Made by a program: the position numbers and the translations under genes
Shown here: piece by piece, positions 17,276 to 25,533 of the stretch
Numbering within the stretch: position 1 is the stretch's first letter
How the letters are laid out: each line of letters starts with the position of its first letter
Notes under the pieces: model-generated
What the model was told of the DNA's origin: nothing
Database searches by the model: none
What the model saw: only the letters and a program-made list of their open reading frames with translations
Assembly (NCBI RefSeq): GCF_031179285.1
Contig: NZ_JAPSHY010000005.1
Span: 1-64,000, forward strand
Length of the DNA: 64,000 bases
Reading direction: 5' to 3'
DNA from: Microbacterium sp.
GTDB lineage: Bacteria; Actinomycetota; Actinomycetes; Actinomycetales; Microbacteriaceae

Positions 17276-18142
17276 CTAGTCCGTGGCATAGGCATTCCGT
17301 AGTGGCGACGGTGGGCGGAGGAATCCGCGTGTGTAGCTGACAACTGCGGCCGCGGGCGTTGCTTCCGGGGCGAAGTGATCCAGCCGCGGGAGGACGACCA
17401 GTTCACCAGCGGGGAGGATCCTAGCGAGCTCGCCGAGTTCTGCAGCGGTTCCCTTCGCCGATCTGTCCCCGGACATGATCAGGACGGCGGCCGAGACCGC
17501 GCGGAACTCTTGCGTGCGACCGACTTGCGCGGCGATGACGCGATGCTCGGCCAGATTCGTCTCCAGGAGCTGTCGTATCCGCAGCCACGCATCTCCGCGA
17601 AATCCCACCCGCAGGGCCAGCCGAAGGTACCAGTGCGGCAGCTTGGCGAACATCGGAGGTGCGCCACCTGACCCACGGAGAAAGTCCACGAACGCGCCGC
17701 GCGGGTCGCCGGCGGCGAGCCGCTGCTCATAGGGTTCGAACCATTCGGTGGCGACCGGTGTCATCGGGACGCCCGGCTCATAGACCGCGACGCGTTCGAA
17801 CGGGTCCGATCGCAGTGCGGCCTCGAGCAGGACGAGGCCGCCGAAGCTATGGCCGAAGGCGAGCCGGGCACCCGTCGCATGCTGTACGGCGAGAACATCC
17901 TCCACCTCGCGTGCGAGGCTGTATTCCGGCCCCTGCGGTCCGCTCAGACCACGGCCCCGCCGATCGATCACGTGCACCCTGAAGTCGCTGGCAAGCGCCG
18001 TGGCGAGCCCGATGTAGTGCTCGGCGCTGCGCAATGAGCCACCGAGGATCAATAGATCCTCGCCTGCCCCGCTCGTGCGGAACCAGATCGGCGTCCCGTC
18101 GGACGACCCCACACTGCTTTCGATGAAACGGCCCTCGCTCAT
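17276..18142 (-). CDS. alpha/beta hydrolase
   Basis: The 288-residue protein shows the alpha/beta hydrolase order: an oxyanion-loop strand LLILGGSLRSAEHY, VHVIDRRGRGLSG, the nucleophile elbow GHSFGG with Ser at about residue 98, an acid candidate in VLIMSGDRS, and the catalytic His in LPRLDHFAPEA. No signal peptide is seen, so it is cytoplasmic. The substrate is not evident. It overlaps the MarR gene by 4 bp and is probably under its control, which suggests a role in detoxifying or using a small ester or lactone. Confidence 0.75.
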   Translation of the reverse strand: MSEGRFIESSVGSSDGTPIWFRTSGAGEDLLILGGSLRSAEHYIGLATALASDFRVHVIDRRGRGLSGPQGPEYSLAREVEDVLAVQHATGARLAFGHSFGGLVLLEAALRSDPFERVAVYEPGVPMTPVATEWFEPYEQRLAAGDPRGAFVDFLRGSGGAPPMFAKLPHWYLRLALRVGFRGDAWLRIRQLLETNLAEHRVIAAQVGRTQEFRAVSAAVLIMSGDRSAKGTAAELGELARILPAGELVVLPRLDHFAPEATPAAAVVSYTRGFLRPPSPLRNAYATD

Positions 18143-18582
18143 GTGACGCTGTTCCCTTCTGTCTGCACCTGCTCGAGGGTTGCAAGGAGCTGGGCTGTCT
18201 GCTGCGCGTAATCGGCGTGCCGCACGCCGCTCATCTCGACGAGTTCCGCGAACCGGTGCTCGAGCCCGCGTTGAGCAGAACCCACGAGCCTAGATGCCCT
18301 CTCGGTGAGGCGCAGCCTGACGCCTCGCTCGCCGGCGGCTCCGCGTTCCGCGACGAGGAGCCCATCCGCGGCGAGAACACCCACCATCCGGCTGACGGAG
18401 GGCTCGGTCACGCCGAGCGCATCGGCCAGGGCGCGCTGGGTCGAGACACCGAGCTCGCCCACCATCGTCAGAGCGAGGAACCGCTTGTACGTCACGCCGT
18501 ACTCAGCTCGCAACAACCGATCCGCGGCGCGATCCAGTCTCGCGGTCAGCACATGCAGGTCGAAGCTCAGTCCTCTGGCCAT
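18139..18582 (-). CDS. MarR family transcriptional regulator
   Basis: The 147-residue protein has the winged-helix core KRFLALTMVGELGVSTQRALADALGVTEPSVSRMVGVLAADGLL, followed by the basic wing GERGVRLRLTERASRLV. N- and C-terminal helices for dimerisation flank it, as in MarR/OhrR proteins. It starts an operon with the downstream hydrolase (4-bp overlap). Its ATG is 6 nt after TAAGTT, and that -10 box overlaps a 16-bp palindrome, which fits autorepression. Confidence 0.85.
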   Translation of the reverse strand: MARGLSFDLHVLTARLDRAADRLLRAEYGVTYKRFLALTMVGELGVSTQRALADALGVTEPSVSRMVGVLAADGLLVAERGAAGERGVRLRLTERASRLVGSAQRGLEHRFAELVEMSGVRHADYAQQTAQLLATLEQVQTEGNSVT

Positions 18583-18589
18583 CCGCCGA

Positions 18590-18605
18590 ACTTAGCATGC
18601 TAAGT
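18590..18605. promoter_or_regulatory. 16-bp palindromic MarR operator over the -10 box
   Basis: ACTTAGCATGCTAAGT is a perfect palindrome whose left part overlaps the predicted -10 (TAAGTT on the minus strand, 18589-18594) of the leaderless MarR gene. Symmetry, size and position match an autoregulatory MarR site. Confidence 0.7.
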
Positions 18606-18811
18606 ATCCGGGCGCGACCCTGAAACGGCGGGGACGTGGACACGAGGGGCGAACCTCCGCTCCCACGTACAGCATCGGTTTCGGATCGCGTGGCGGCCGC
18701 AGCGGAGACGAGTTCGCGTTCTCGGACCAGGTGACGGCCCGGGACAGATCTGGATCGACGTCGCCTCAGATCGCTCTGATTGAACACCTGCGCGTCAGTC
18801 TCGTGCGACGC

Positions 18812-19522
18812 TCAGGCGGCGGTGAGAACCAGGTAGGTGAGGCCGGTCCCGTTCCAGACGACATGTGCGGTGATCGACACGAGAAGGTTCCGTTTCGACA
18901 CCAAGTAGGCCGTCGCCAGCGCGGCGGAGAAGCCGACGTACAGGATGGCGAGCGGCCACTCGTTCAGGCCCCGCAGGTGAATGGCGCCGAACACGAGGCA
19001 GGACAGGGTGAACGCTGCCTGCGTCGAGAGCAGACGTCGCAGCCGTGCGAAGGGGAGCTCTCGGAACACCAGCTCCTCGACGACGGGTGCGGCGACACCG
19101 CCGGTGCCGACGAAGACGAGCCCTCCCGCCAGCGAGGTCGACGCGACGAGCACCTCGGCCGAGATCGAAGCCTGGTTTGCGCCGGTTGCGGGGGCGGCGG
19201 CGACGAACGTCACCAGGTGACTCACGGCTGACGCCACGGCCATGAGTGCCAGCCCGATGAGAACCGCGCCGGCCGCCAGGAGAGGACGCTGTCTCGTCGT
19301 GCGCCAACTCCTGGCGAAGCCGTCCCGGAACACCCAGGCGCCTGTGAGCATGAGGATGACATAGCCGCTGTTCTTCACCCACGCGAATACCGGCTCGGAT
19401 ACGAGTTTCGGGCCGACGAAGATCCACACCGTGAGAGCGATGTACAGGCCAGAAAACACCAGCCAGCTCGATCCGCGGTGGGGGCGTTGAACGATCGCGT
19501 TGCCCGGTGCAGGAGCAGCCAT
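18812..19522 (-). CDS. CPBP family intramembrane metalloprotease-like protein
   Basis: The 236-residue polytopic membrane protein has about seven hydrophobic segments. It contains the CPBP/Abi motifs EELVFRELPFARLR (Glu-Glu plus Arg), FGAIHL and AHVVWNGTG with the catalytic His residues. These proteins resemble type II CAAX proteases and act in the membrane; some give self-immunity to bacteriocins. No bacteriocin genes are adjacent, so the role is open. It lies between the MarR and PAP2 genes with separate spacing. Confidence 0.8.
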   Translation of the reverse strand: MAAPAPGNAIVQRPHRGSSWLVFSGLYIALTVWIFVGPKLVSEPVFAWVKNSGYVILMLTGAWVFRDGFARSWRTTRQRPLLAAGAVLIGLALMAVASAVSHLVTFVAAAPATGANQASISAEVLVASTSLAGGLVFVGTGGVAAPVVEELVFRELPFARLRRLLSTQAAFTLSCLVFGAIHLRGLNEWPLAILYVGFSAALATAYLVSKRNLLVSITAHVVWNGTGLTYLVLTAA

Positions 19523-19615
19523 GCTTCGACCTCTGTTCTTCGGGGGTCGAACTGTTGCGCCCGCACGTCGGATCTTGCATCACATTCTACGAAAGCCGTT
19601 CACCGAAGGGAGTTC

Positions 19616-20260
19616 TCAGCTCGTCACCTCGGTGGCTCGGCGAGGTTGCGGTCGACTGACCGCGTTCGAGGGGGCGAGGGTTACGAGAGTGACCGTCACA
19701 GCCAGCCCCAGCAGGGCACCGAGTGCGACGTCGTGGAGATAGTGGACGCCTTGAGCGACGCGTCCGATCGCGACGAGCGTCGCGATCCCTACCGCGGGCC
19801 ACGTGATCCGCGTTCGCCCGAGGGCGATCGCGATGACGACGACCGCACCGAATGCCAGCGTTGCGTGATTCGACGGCAATGACCAGTCGCCTGCCGGAGG
19901 GCAAGCGGCGGCGAAACGCCAGCGGCTGCACGGGCGCGGCTGCGCGAAGAGCAGCTTCGCCCCCTCGCTGACCGCATAGGCGACGACGACTCCGCCGGCG
20001 CCCGCGACCAGCCGAGCGCGGCGCTCAGGGTGGCGGACCCACGCGAACACGATGCTGGCCGCCGTCGTCGCAGCGAGTAGCAGCAGCCCAGCTTCCGAGA
20101 TGAGATCGACGTCCCGGATGCCTGAGCCAGCAGATGCGAACCACTGCGTTCCGATGACGCTGACGCTGCCCGGTGCGGGCACGACGAGCACCGCTATCGC
20201 GAGTAGTCCGATACTGAGGAGGGGGGTCAACTGGCGGCGCGACAACAGCGGAGAACGCAT
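19616..20260 (-). CDS. PAP2 superfamily phosphatase
   Basis: The 214-residue membrane protein carries the three PAP2 signature motifs: KLLFAQPRPC, SLPSNHATLAFGA (PSGH-type with Asn for Gly), and GRVAQGVHYLHDVALG. It has five to six membrane helices. Such enzymes remove phosphate from lipid phosphates such as phosphatidate or undecaprenyl diphosphate at the outer face of the membrane. The exact substrate is not visible. It stands alone on the minus strand. Confidence 0.85.
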   Translation of the reverse strand: MRSPLLSRRQLTPLLSIGLLAIAVLVVPAPGSVSVIGTQWFASAGSGIRDVDLISEAGLLLLAATTAASIVFAWVRHPERRARLVAGAGGVVVAYAVSEGAKLLFAQPRPCSRWRFAAACPPAGDWSLPSNHATLAFGAVVVIAIALGRTRITWPAVGIATLVAIGRVAQGVHYLHDVALGALLGLAVTVTLVTLAPSNAVSRPQPRRATEVTS

Positions 20261-20589
20261 GATCCCCAGCCTTGCGGAGAACGGAGGATCTCGCGTCGGG
20301 CGCCAGATGGAGTTGCGACCATACTCGAGATGTACGTGGCTGGGATGGGCGGGCAGTTGCTATTCCGCTCCAAGCTCACGCCTTCGTGTGCGGGGTTCGG
20401 TGCGGCCTCGAGCCGAGCGACAGAGTTCGTGAAGGACGCTCCGTCCTTGCGGGCGAGTTCTCCGCACTGCTTCAATCAGTACTCGGGCATCAGATAGCGA
20501 GAGATCGGCATGAGCATGTACTGTGTGCGGCAGTTTCTTGAGGTAGCAGCCGCTTCCTCATCAGGCGTCGGAATCGGTCTGCGCTGAAA
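20261..20589. other. 329-bp divergent intergenic region
   Basis: The region separates the PAP2 and HD-domain genes and should hold both promoters. I see no RNA gene or strong hairpin. A 25-codon frame (MSMYCVRQFLE...) runs 20510-20587 and stops 2 nt before the HD-domain ATG, so it could be a leader peptide. It lacks independent support. Confidence 0.4.
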
Positions 20590-21195
20590 ATGCGCCTCTC
20601 CGCTTTTCAGCCGCCCAGATCGCCCGCGGCAGTCGCTGCACTCGAGCTCGCCACCCGTTACCACACGGAGTCGGTGCGTAATCATGTCATCCGATCGTGG
20701 TTGTGGGCGGAGGCCTTCGCGGTGGTCGAGGACCGGCGAGACATCGATCATGAACTTCTGTACGTCTCGGCACTGCTCCACGACATCGGTATGGCACCCG
20801 CCTTCGACAACGTCGCGCTGTCATACGAGGAAGCCGGCGGTCATGTCGCCGTCGCTCTCACCACTGGCGCCGGTTGGCAGGCGGAGCGCAGTCGACGGGC
20901 GCTCGAGGTGATAGTCCGGCACAACTGGCCCGCTGTCGACCCGACACTCGATGTCGAGGGCTATCTGCTGGAGGTCAGCACCGCCCTCGACATCTCGGGA
21001 GCCCGGCCCGAGGCGCTGCCGAAGGATCTCGTACAAGAAGTGCTCGCCGAGTTTCCGCGCCTACAACTTGCGCAGGAATTCGGTCGAGATGTCGTCGACC
21101 AGGCCGACCGGAAGCCGCATACCGCTGCGCGGCGGCTCGTCGACGGAGGTGTGGTCGCCAAGCTCCAGAGCAACCCGCTCGAGCAGTCGAACTGA
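20590..21195 (+). CDS. HD domain phosphohydrolase-like protein
   Basis: The 201-residue protein has the HD pattern: H in TESVRNHVIRSWLWAEAF, the HD doublet in LLYVSALLHDIGMAPAF, and a later helix with VIVRHNWPAVD. This subgroup resembles cyanamide hydratase-like or small-molecule HD enzymes, not RelA or cyclic-dinucleotide hydrolases. No membrane segments are present. The ATG at 20590 has no strong ribosome site, and a short upstream frame ends 2 nt before it, so translation may be coupled or the start uncertain. Confidence 0.7.
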   Translation: MRLSAFQPPRSPAAVAALELATRYHTESVRNHVIRSWLWAEAFAVVEDRRDIDHELLYVSALLHDIGMAPAFDNVALSYEEAGGHVAVALTTGAGWQAERSRRALEVIVRHNWPAVDPTLDVEGYLLEVSTALDISGARPEALPKDLVQEVLAEFPRLQLAQEFGRDVVDQADRKPHTAARRLVDGGVVAKLQSNPLEQSN

Positions 21196-21411
21196 CCGCA
21201 CGCACCGTCGGGTCATGTCTTCGATGGGGGCGGTCCCCCTTCTCGTCTCATTCTCCGGAATAGTCGATGGCAGGCGGGCGTCCTGATGCTCGATGGCCCT
21301 CCGTCGCGATAACCTCAGGCCGAAGGCGCCTCACCGCCCGCACGGAGATCCGTCGCGGAGTGGCTCGGTGCACGTGATCGCCGTACGATATCCGACCCTC
21401 AGGAGAACACG

Positions 21412-22821
21412 ATGACCGAGTTCCGCGAGCACTACGACGTCGCCGTGATCGGAGCGGGGCCCGCCGGCACCGCATCGGCGCTGCGCGCGTCGGAACTCGG
21501 TGCGAGCGTCGTCGTGCTGGAGGCCGGGCGCACCGGCGGAACCTGCGTGAACACGGGCTGCGTGCCCACCCGCGTGCTCGCCAAGACCGCGCGCCTCATC
21601 CGCGAGTCGCGCCACGCCGACGACTACGGCGTCGACGTCGGGGCCCCCGCGATCGACTGGGCGACCACGGTCGAGCGGGTGCACGAGCGCGTCGAGCGGG
21701 TGCGTTCGATCAAGAGGGAGACCGAGCGCTTCGCGGATGCCGGGATCGACCTGATCCACGAAGGGCGTGCCCGCTTCGCGGACGATCGCACCCTGGTGCT
21801 CGACAGCGGACGCCGCATCTCCGCCGGCTCGATCCTGATCTGCGTCGGCGGACACTCGAAGCGCCTGCCGATACCCGGTGCCGAGCTCGCGATCGTTCCC
21901 GAAGAGGTGCTGTCGCTTCGGGAGCTGCCTCGCCGGGTGGCGGTGATCGGTGCGGGGAACACGGGTGCCCAGCTCGTCACGGTCTTCGCCTCCTTCGGGT
22001 CAGAGGTGACACTCCTCGACGTCGCCCCTCGCCTGCTCATGGCTTCGGACGGCGCCATCTCCGCGGCCGTGGCGGCGGCGTTCTCGCAGCACGGCGTCGA
22101 TGTTCACGCGGGCATCGAGACGGTCACGAGTCTCGAGAGATCGGATGCCGGCGAGATCCGGCTCGCCTGGCGAGAAGCCGGCGAGACCCGCTCATCCGGC
22201 TTCGATGCGGTGGTCATGGCGACCGGGTGGCCCGCCGACGTCGAGGACCTCGGACTCGAGCACGCGGGCATCGCGATCGAGCGCTCCGCGATCCCCGTCG
22301 ACCGCTACTTCCGTACCGTCGTGCCGCACATCTTCGCCGTCGGCGACGCGAACGGTCGGGACATGCTCGTGCAGGCCGCGCAGTTCGAGGGCGAAGCGGC
22401 AGCAGAGAACGCGGTGCTCGGCGCGAACCGCCGTACGCCGCATCATCTGCTTCCCGCCGGCGGCTTCACCGACCCCGACTACGCCGGGGTCGGGCTGACC
22501 GAAGAGCAGGCGAGAGAGCGCGACACCGGCTGCGTCGTCGTCTCCGTCCCGTACGCGAGCCTCGAGCGCGCCGTGATCGATGATCGTGAGAGCGGCTTCC
22601 TGAAGCTCATCGCCGACCGACGCCGCGAACTCATCCTCGGCGCCCACGCGGTCGGCGAGAACGCGATCGAGGTCATCCAGTCGGTCACGACGGCGATGGC
22701 GGCAGGCGTCGACGTGTCCACGCTCGCCGGAGTGCGGTTCGCCTATCCCACCTACAGCGCGATCATCGGGCTGGCCGCTCGCGCAATCCTCGCCGCACCG
22801 GCCGCGCCCGCCCCGAGGTAG
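21412..22821 (+). CDS. FAD-dependent pyridine nucleotide-disulfide oxidoreductase (mercuric reductase-like)
   Basis: The 469-residue flavoprotein has the N-terminal FAD site VAVIGAGPAGTASALRASELG, the redox disulfide GGTCVNTGCVPTRVL, an NAD(P) site VAVIGAGNTGAQLVTVFASFG and the second FAD motif YFRTVVPHIFAVGDANG. The C-terminal dimerisation domain reads VRFAYPTYSAIIG where related dehydrogenases have H-x-H-P-T, so the usual catalytic His is missing. The protein may act on a substrate other than a small disulfide. Its ATG follows CAGGAGAACACG. It is monocistronic. Confidence 0.8.
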   Translation: MTEFREHYDVAVIGAGPAGTASALRASELGASVVVLEAGRTGGTCVNTGCVPTRVLAKTARLIRESRHADDYGVDVGAPAIDWATTVERVHERVERVRSIKRETERFADAGIDLIHEGRARFADDRTLVLDSGRRISAGSILICVGGHSKRLPIPGAELAIVPEEVLSLRELPRRVAVIGAGNTGAQLVTVFASFGSEVTLLDVAPRLLMASDGAISAAVAAAFSQHGVDVHAGIETVTSLERSDAGEIRLAWREAGETRSSGFDAVVMATGWPADVEDLGLEHAGIAIERSAIPVDRYFRTVVPHIFAVGDANGRDMLVQAAQFEGEAAAENAVLGANRRTPHHLLPAGGFTDPDYAGVGLTEEQARERDTGCVVVSVPYASLERAVIDDRESGFLKLIADRRRELILGAHAVGENAIEVIQSVTTAMAAGVDVSTLAGVRFAYPTYSAIIGLAARAILAAPAAPAPR

Positions 22822-22856
22822 CAGAGCGGATGCCGCGCCCGGCCGCCGCGCTCGGG

Positions 22857-23075
22857 TCAGCGCGACGTCGGGGGCAGCTTGTCGACGCCGTGGCGGTTGG
22901 GTTTGTCGGGCTCGGCCGCGGTGTCCGGAGAGGCGTGTTCCGGACCGGTCGGGGCTTCGGAGGTCGGATAGCTGGGCTGCTCGATCTCGACCGCCTCGTC
23001 GCGCTCATCGAGCGGGGGCAGATGGTCCAAGGGCTGTTTGATGTCATCTGGGTGGCTCATGGCGACAGAATCCAT
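22857..23075 (-). CDS. small acidic hydrophilic protein, unknown
   Basis: The 72-residue product (MDSVAMSHPDD...) is rich in Pro, Glu, Asp and Ser, has no hydrophobic segment and is likely disordered. I recognise no family. The ATG at 23075 has GGGGAG with 7-nt spacing; other in-frame ATGs lie at 23090 and about 23060. It may be a real actinobacterial orphan, but codon use is the only other support. Confidence 0.5.
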   Translation of the reverse strand: MDSVAMSHPDDIKQPLDHLPPLDERDEAVEIEQPSYPTSEAPTGPEHASPDTAAEPDKPNRHGVDKLPPTSR

Positions 23076-23149
23076 CTCACGGCTCCCCATGACAAAGGGG
23101 GTTGAGAAGGGACGGATCCTGTGGTTGGGGTCGTCTTCGTCGGCGCGGG

Positions 23150-24163
23150 TCAGTGCCCTGGCGATCCTGTCGAACTCCGGACGATGAGTTCATGCGCGGT
23201 GGTGATGGTCCTCGGCTCGTCGCTCGCGGGGCGGAGGATGAGTGCCACGGCGTGCTGCCCCATGTCGAACATGGGGATGCGCGCGGTCGTGAGTGCCGGA
23301 GCCACATCCCCGGCGACCGCGATGTCGTCGAAACCGACGACCGAGATGTCGTCCGGTACGCGCGTGCCATGTCGGCGCAGCTCGCTGAGGATGCCGATCG
23401 CCATCGCATCGTTCAGACCGACGATCGCCGTGAGACCGCGATCGAGAAGCTCCTGGGCGCCGGCGATGCCTCCCTCACGCGTGAACCGCTTCGACACCAC
23501 GGTGAGTTCGACATCGGCGTCGCTCGTTCCCTCACGGAGACCCGCGATGCGATCGGCGACGGTGGTCAACTGGAGCGGCCCCGCCACGACGCCGATCCGG
23601 CGGTGGCCCAGTTCGGCGAGGTGCCGACCGACCGAGACGCCCGCTCGAAGATTGTCGGGCACGACGGCATCCACCGGCAGGTAGTGGCGACCGATCACCG
23701 CCGCACGCCCTCCGGCCGCGGTGAAGTCGCCGAGCGCGTCCGCCATCTTCTCCTCGAGGGTCGGGTCGGCGTAGCCGGAGCCGGCGATGATGATCGAGCC
23801 GATGCGCTGGCGAAGCAGTGCTTTCACCTGAGCCAGCTCGCTGTCGGGTGTGCGCTCGGCCTGCGCGATCTGGACCGAGCGATTCTCGAGCGTCGCGCTT
23901 CTGATCACACCGCTTGCGATCTCGGAGAAATACGGGTCGCCGATCTCGTGGACGACGAGCCCGATGGTCGGAACGAGTCCGCCGGCGAGTCCTCGTGCAT
24001 GCATGTTCGGCTCGTAGCCGAGGCGCTGGGCGACGCGACGCACGTGAGCTGCCGCCTCGGGCGAGATTCCTGACCCGCCGGTGATCGCCCGCGACGCGCT
24101 CGCGAGGGAGACTCCGGCCGCTTCGGCCACGTCGATGAGTCGTGGTGCGCCTGCACGCTTCAC
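23150..24163 (-). CDS. LacI family transcriptional regulator
   Basis: The 337-residue protein has the LacI head PRLIDVAEAAGVSLASASRAITGGSGISPEAAAHVRRVAQRLGYEPNMHAR, with the hinge helix, followed by a periplasmic-binding-like effector domain (TIGLVVHEIGDPYFSEIASG, VIGRHYLPVDAVVPDN, ELGHRRIGVVAG, GLNDAMAIG). The GTG at 24163 has GGGAGG upstream and leaves the normal short tail before the HTH; an ATG further up gives an unusual extension. It is divergent from a Liv-type transporter and probably represses it through the palindromes at 24242-24264. Confidence 0.85.
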   Translation of the reverse strand: MKRAGAPRLIDVAEAAGVSLASASRAITGGSGISPEAAAHVRRVAQRLGYEPNMHARGLAGGLVPTIGLVVHEIGDPYFSEIASGVIRSATLENRSVQIAQAERTPDSELAQVKALLRQRIGSIIIAGSGYADPTLEEKMADALGDFTAAGGRAAVIGRHYLPVDAVVPDNLRAGVSVGRHLAELGHRRIGVVAGPLQLTTVADRIAGLREGTSDADVELTVVSKRFTREGGIAGAQELLDRGLTAIVGLNDAMAIGILSELRRHGTRVPDDISVVGFDDIAVAGDVAPALTTARIPMFDMGQHAVALILRPASDEPRTITTAHELIVRSSTGSPGH

Positions 24164-24206
24164 GCGACCTCCCTGCAGAGCGGGCCCGACGCTGAGTGCG
24201 CTGGGG

Positions 24207-24264
24207 TTGCTCTCGACCCTTCCCATCAATATAGTGAGCGCAAGCGCTTACGAAAGCGCTTTCG
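24207..24264 (+). promoter_or_regulatory. promoter and LacI-type operators for the Liv-type transporter
   Basis: A sigma-70-like promoter TTGCTC-17 bp-TATAGT (24207-24235) is followed by AAGCGCTT (24242-24249) and the perfect 14-bp palindrome CGAAAGCGCTTTCG (24251-24264). Both carry the AGCGCT core typical of LacI-family operators and sit at the expected transcription start. Binding would block the plus-strand operon and possibly the regulator itself. Confidence 0.6.
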
Positions 24265-24287
24265 CTACGATGAAGTAGGAGATGCGC

Positions 24288-25523
24288 ATGACTGCACCCC
24301 GACACGGTCGACGGATCGCCACGGCGATCGGCATGCTGTCAGTCGCCGCTGTGACAGCGGTGGCCTGTTCCGGCGCCGGCGATGAGCCGGAGGGGGGCGG
24401 CTCTGAGGATCCGATCGTCATCGGCGTCTCGCTCCCCCTCACCGGCGACTTCTCTGAGCCCGGCAAAGGGGTCGAGCGCGGCTACGAGGCGTGGCGCGAC
24501 ATCGTGAACGAGAACGGCGGTCTGCTCGGACGCCAGGTCGAGCTGAAGATCCTCGACGATCAGTCCAACGCCGATCGTGTCGTCTCCGACTACGAGTCGC
24601 TCATCGCGCAGGACGGCGTCGACCTCGTGTTCGGCCCGTTCTCGACCAGGCTCGTCGTCCCTTCAGCGCGCGTCGCGCAGGAGTACGGGATGCTGTTCGT
24701 GGAGCCGGCGGGCGCAGCTCAGGAAGTCTTCGAGCAGGGCTTCGACAACCTCTTCTACGCGGCCCCCGCGATCGCGAACGACCACTACAACAACCTCGCG
24801 GACTATTTGCTCGCGCTCCCCGAGGGCGAACGCCCCGAGACGGCCGCGGTCGCGGCGATGGACGACCCCTTCGCCCAGGGCACGGCATACGGCCTCAGGG
24901 ACAAGCTCGAGGCCGCGGGTGTCGAGGTGCTCGTCGATGAGGTCTATCCGCCGAACACCACCGATTTCTCCACCATCGCGGCGAAGATCGCGCAGTCGGA
25001 CGCCGACATCGTCATCGGCGGAACGCAGTATCAGGATGCCGTCAACCTGATCATCGCGTTGCAGCAGCTGGATTACCAGCCGGAACTGGCGGCCTTCTCC
25101 ACCGCCCCGACCAATCCCGAGTTCGCCGCAGCCATCGGCGGCGCGACCGAAGGGATCCTCGCCCCGACCGGATACTCGCCGAAGTCCCAGTTCCCCAGCA
25201 ACATCGAGTTCGTCGAGAAGTACACCGAGATGCACGGCAACCCGCCGTCGGAGGATGAGGCGAACGCGTACACGACCGGTCAGGTCGTCGCGGCCGCCGT
25301 CGAGGCGGTGGGATGCGCCGAGCAGGGCGAGTGCCAGCAGGAGCTCATCGACTGGCTGCGTGAGAACACGGTCGAGACCGTCGTCGGGCCCCTCAGCTGG
25401 GACGAGACCGGGAAGCCCACGGGTGCCCACCTCATCCAGCAGTGGATCGGCGGCGAGATCCTGATCGTCCTCCCCGAGGACGTCAAGGAAGGCGATTTCC
25501 TCTTCCCGAAGCCGGCGTGGTGA
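24288..25523 (+). CDS. Liv-type ABC transporter substrate-binding lipoprotein
   Basis: The 411-residue protein has a signal peptide with the cleavage region AAVTAVACSGAG (lipid-modified Cys) and the Peripla_BP_6 fold: IVIGVSLPLTGDFSEPGKGVERGYEAWRDIVNENGGLLGRQVELKILDDQSN. It binds a ligand outside the membrane for the two permeases and two ATPases downstream. Members bind branched-chain amino acids, amides, urea or other compounds, so the ligand is not defined. The ATG at 24288 is 6 nt from AGGAG; the ATG at 24282 is too close to it. Confidence 0.85.
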   Translation: MTAPRHGRRIATAIGMLSVAAVTAVACSGAGDEPEGGGSEDPIVIGVSLPLTGDFSEPGKGVERGYEAWRDIVNENGGLLGRQVELKILDDQSNADRVVSDYESLIAQDGVDLVFGPFSTRLVVPSARVAQEYGMLFVEPAGAAQEVFEQGFDNLFYAAPAIANDHYNNLADYLLALPEGERPETAAVAAMDDPFAQGTAYGLRDKLEAAGVEVLVDEVYPPNTTDFSTIAAKIAQSDADIVIGGTQYQDAVNLIIALQQLDYQPELAAFSTAPTNPEFAAAIGGATEGILAPTGYSPKSQFPSNIEFVEKYTEMHGNPPSEDEANAYTTGQVVAAAVEAVGCAEQGECQQELIDWLRENTVETVVGPLSWDETGKPTGAHLIQQWIGGEILIVLPEDVKEGDFLFPKPAW

Positions 25524-25533
25524 TCCGCACATC

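Noticed and set aside
18812..19522. Bacteriocin immunity role for the CPBP protein
   Set aside because: No precursor peptide, modifying enzyme or exporter is encoded nearby.
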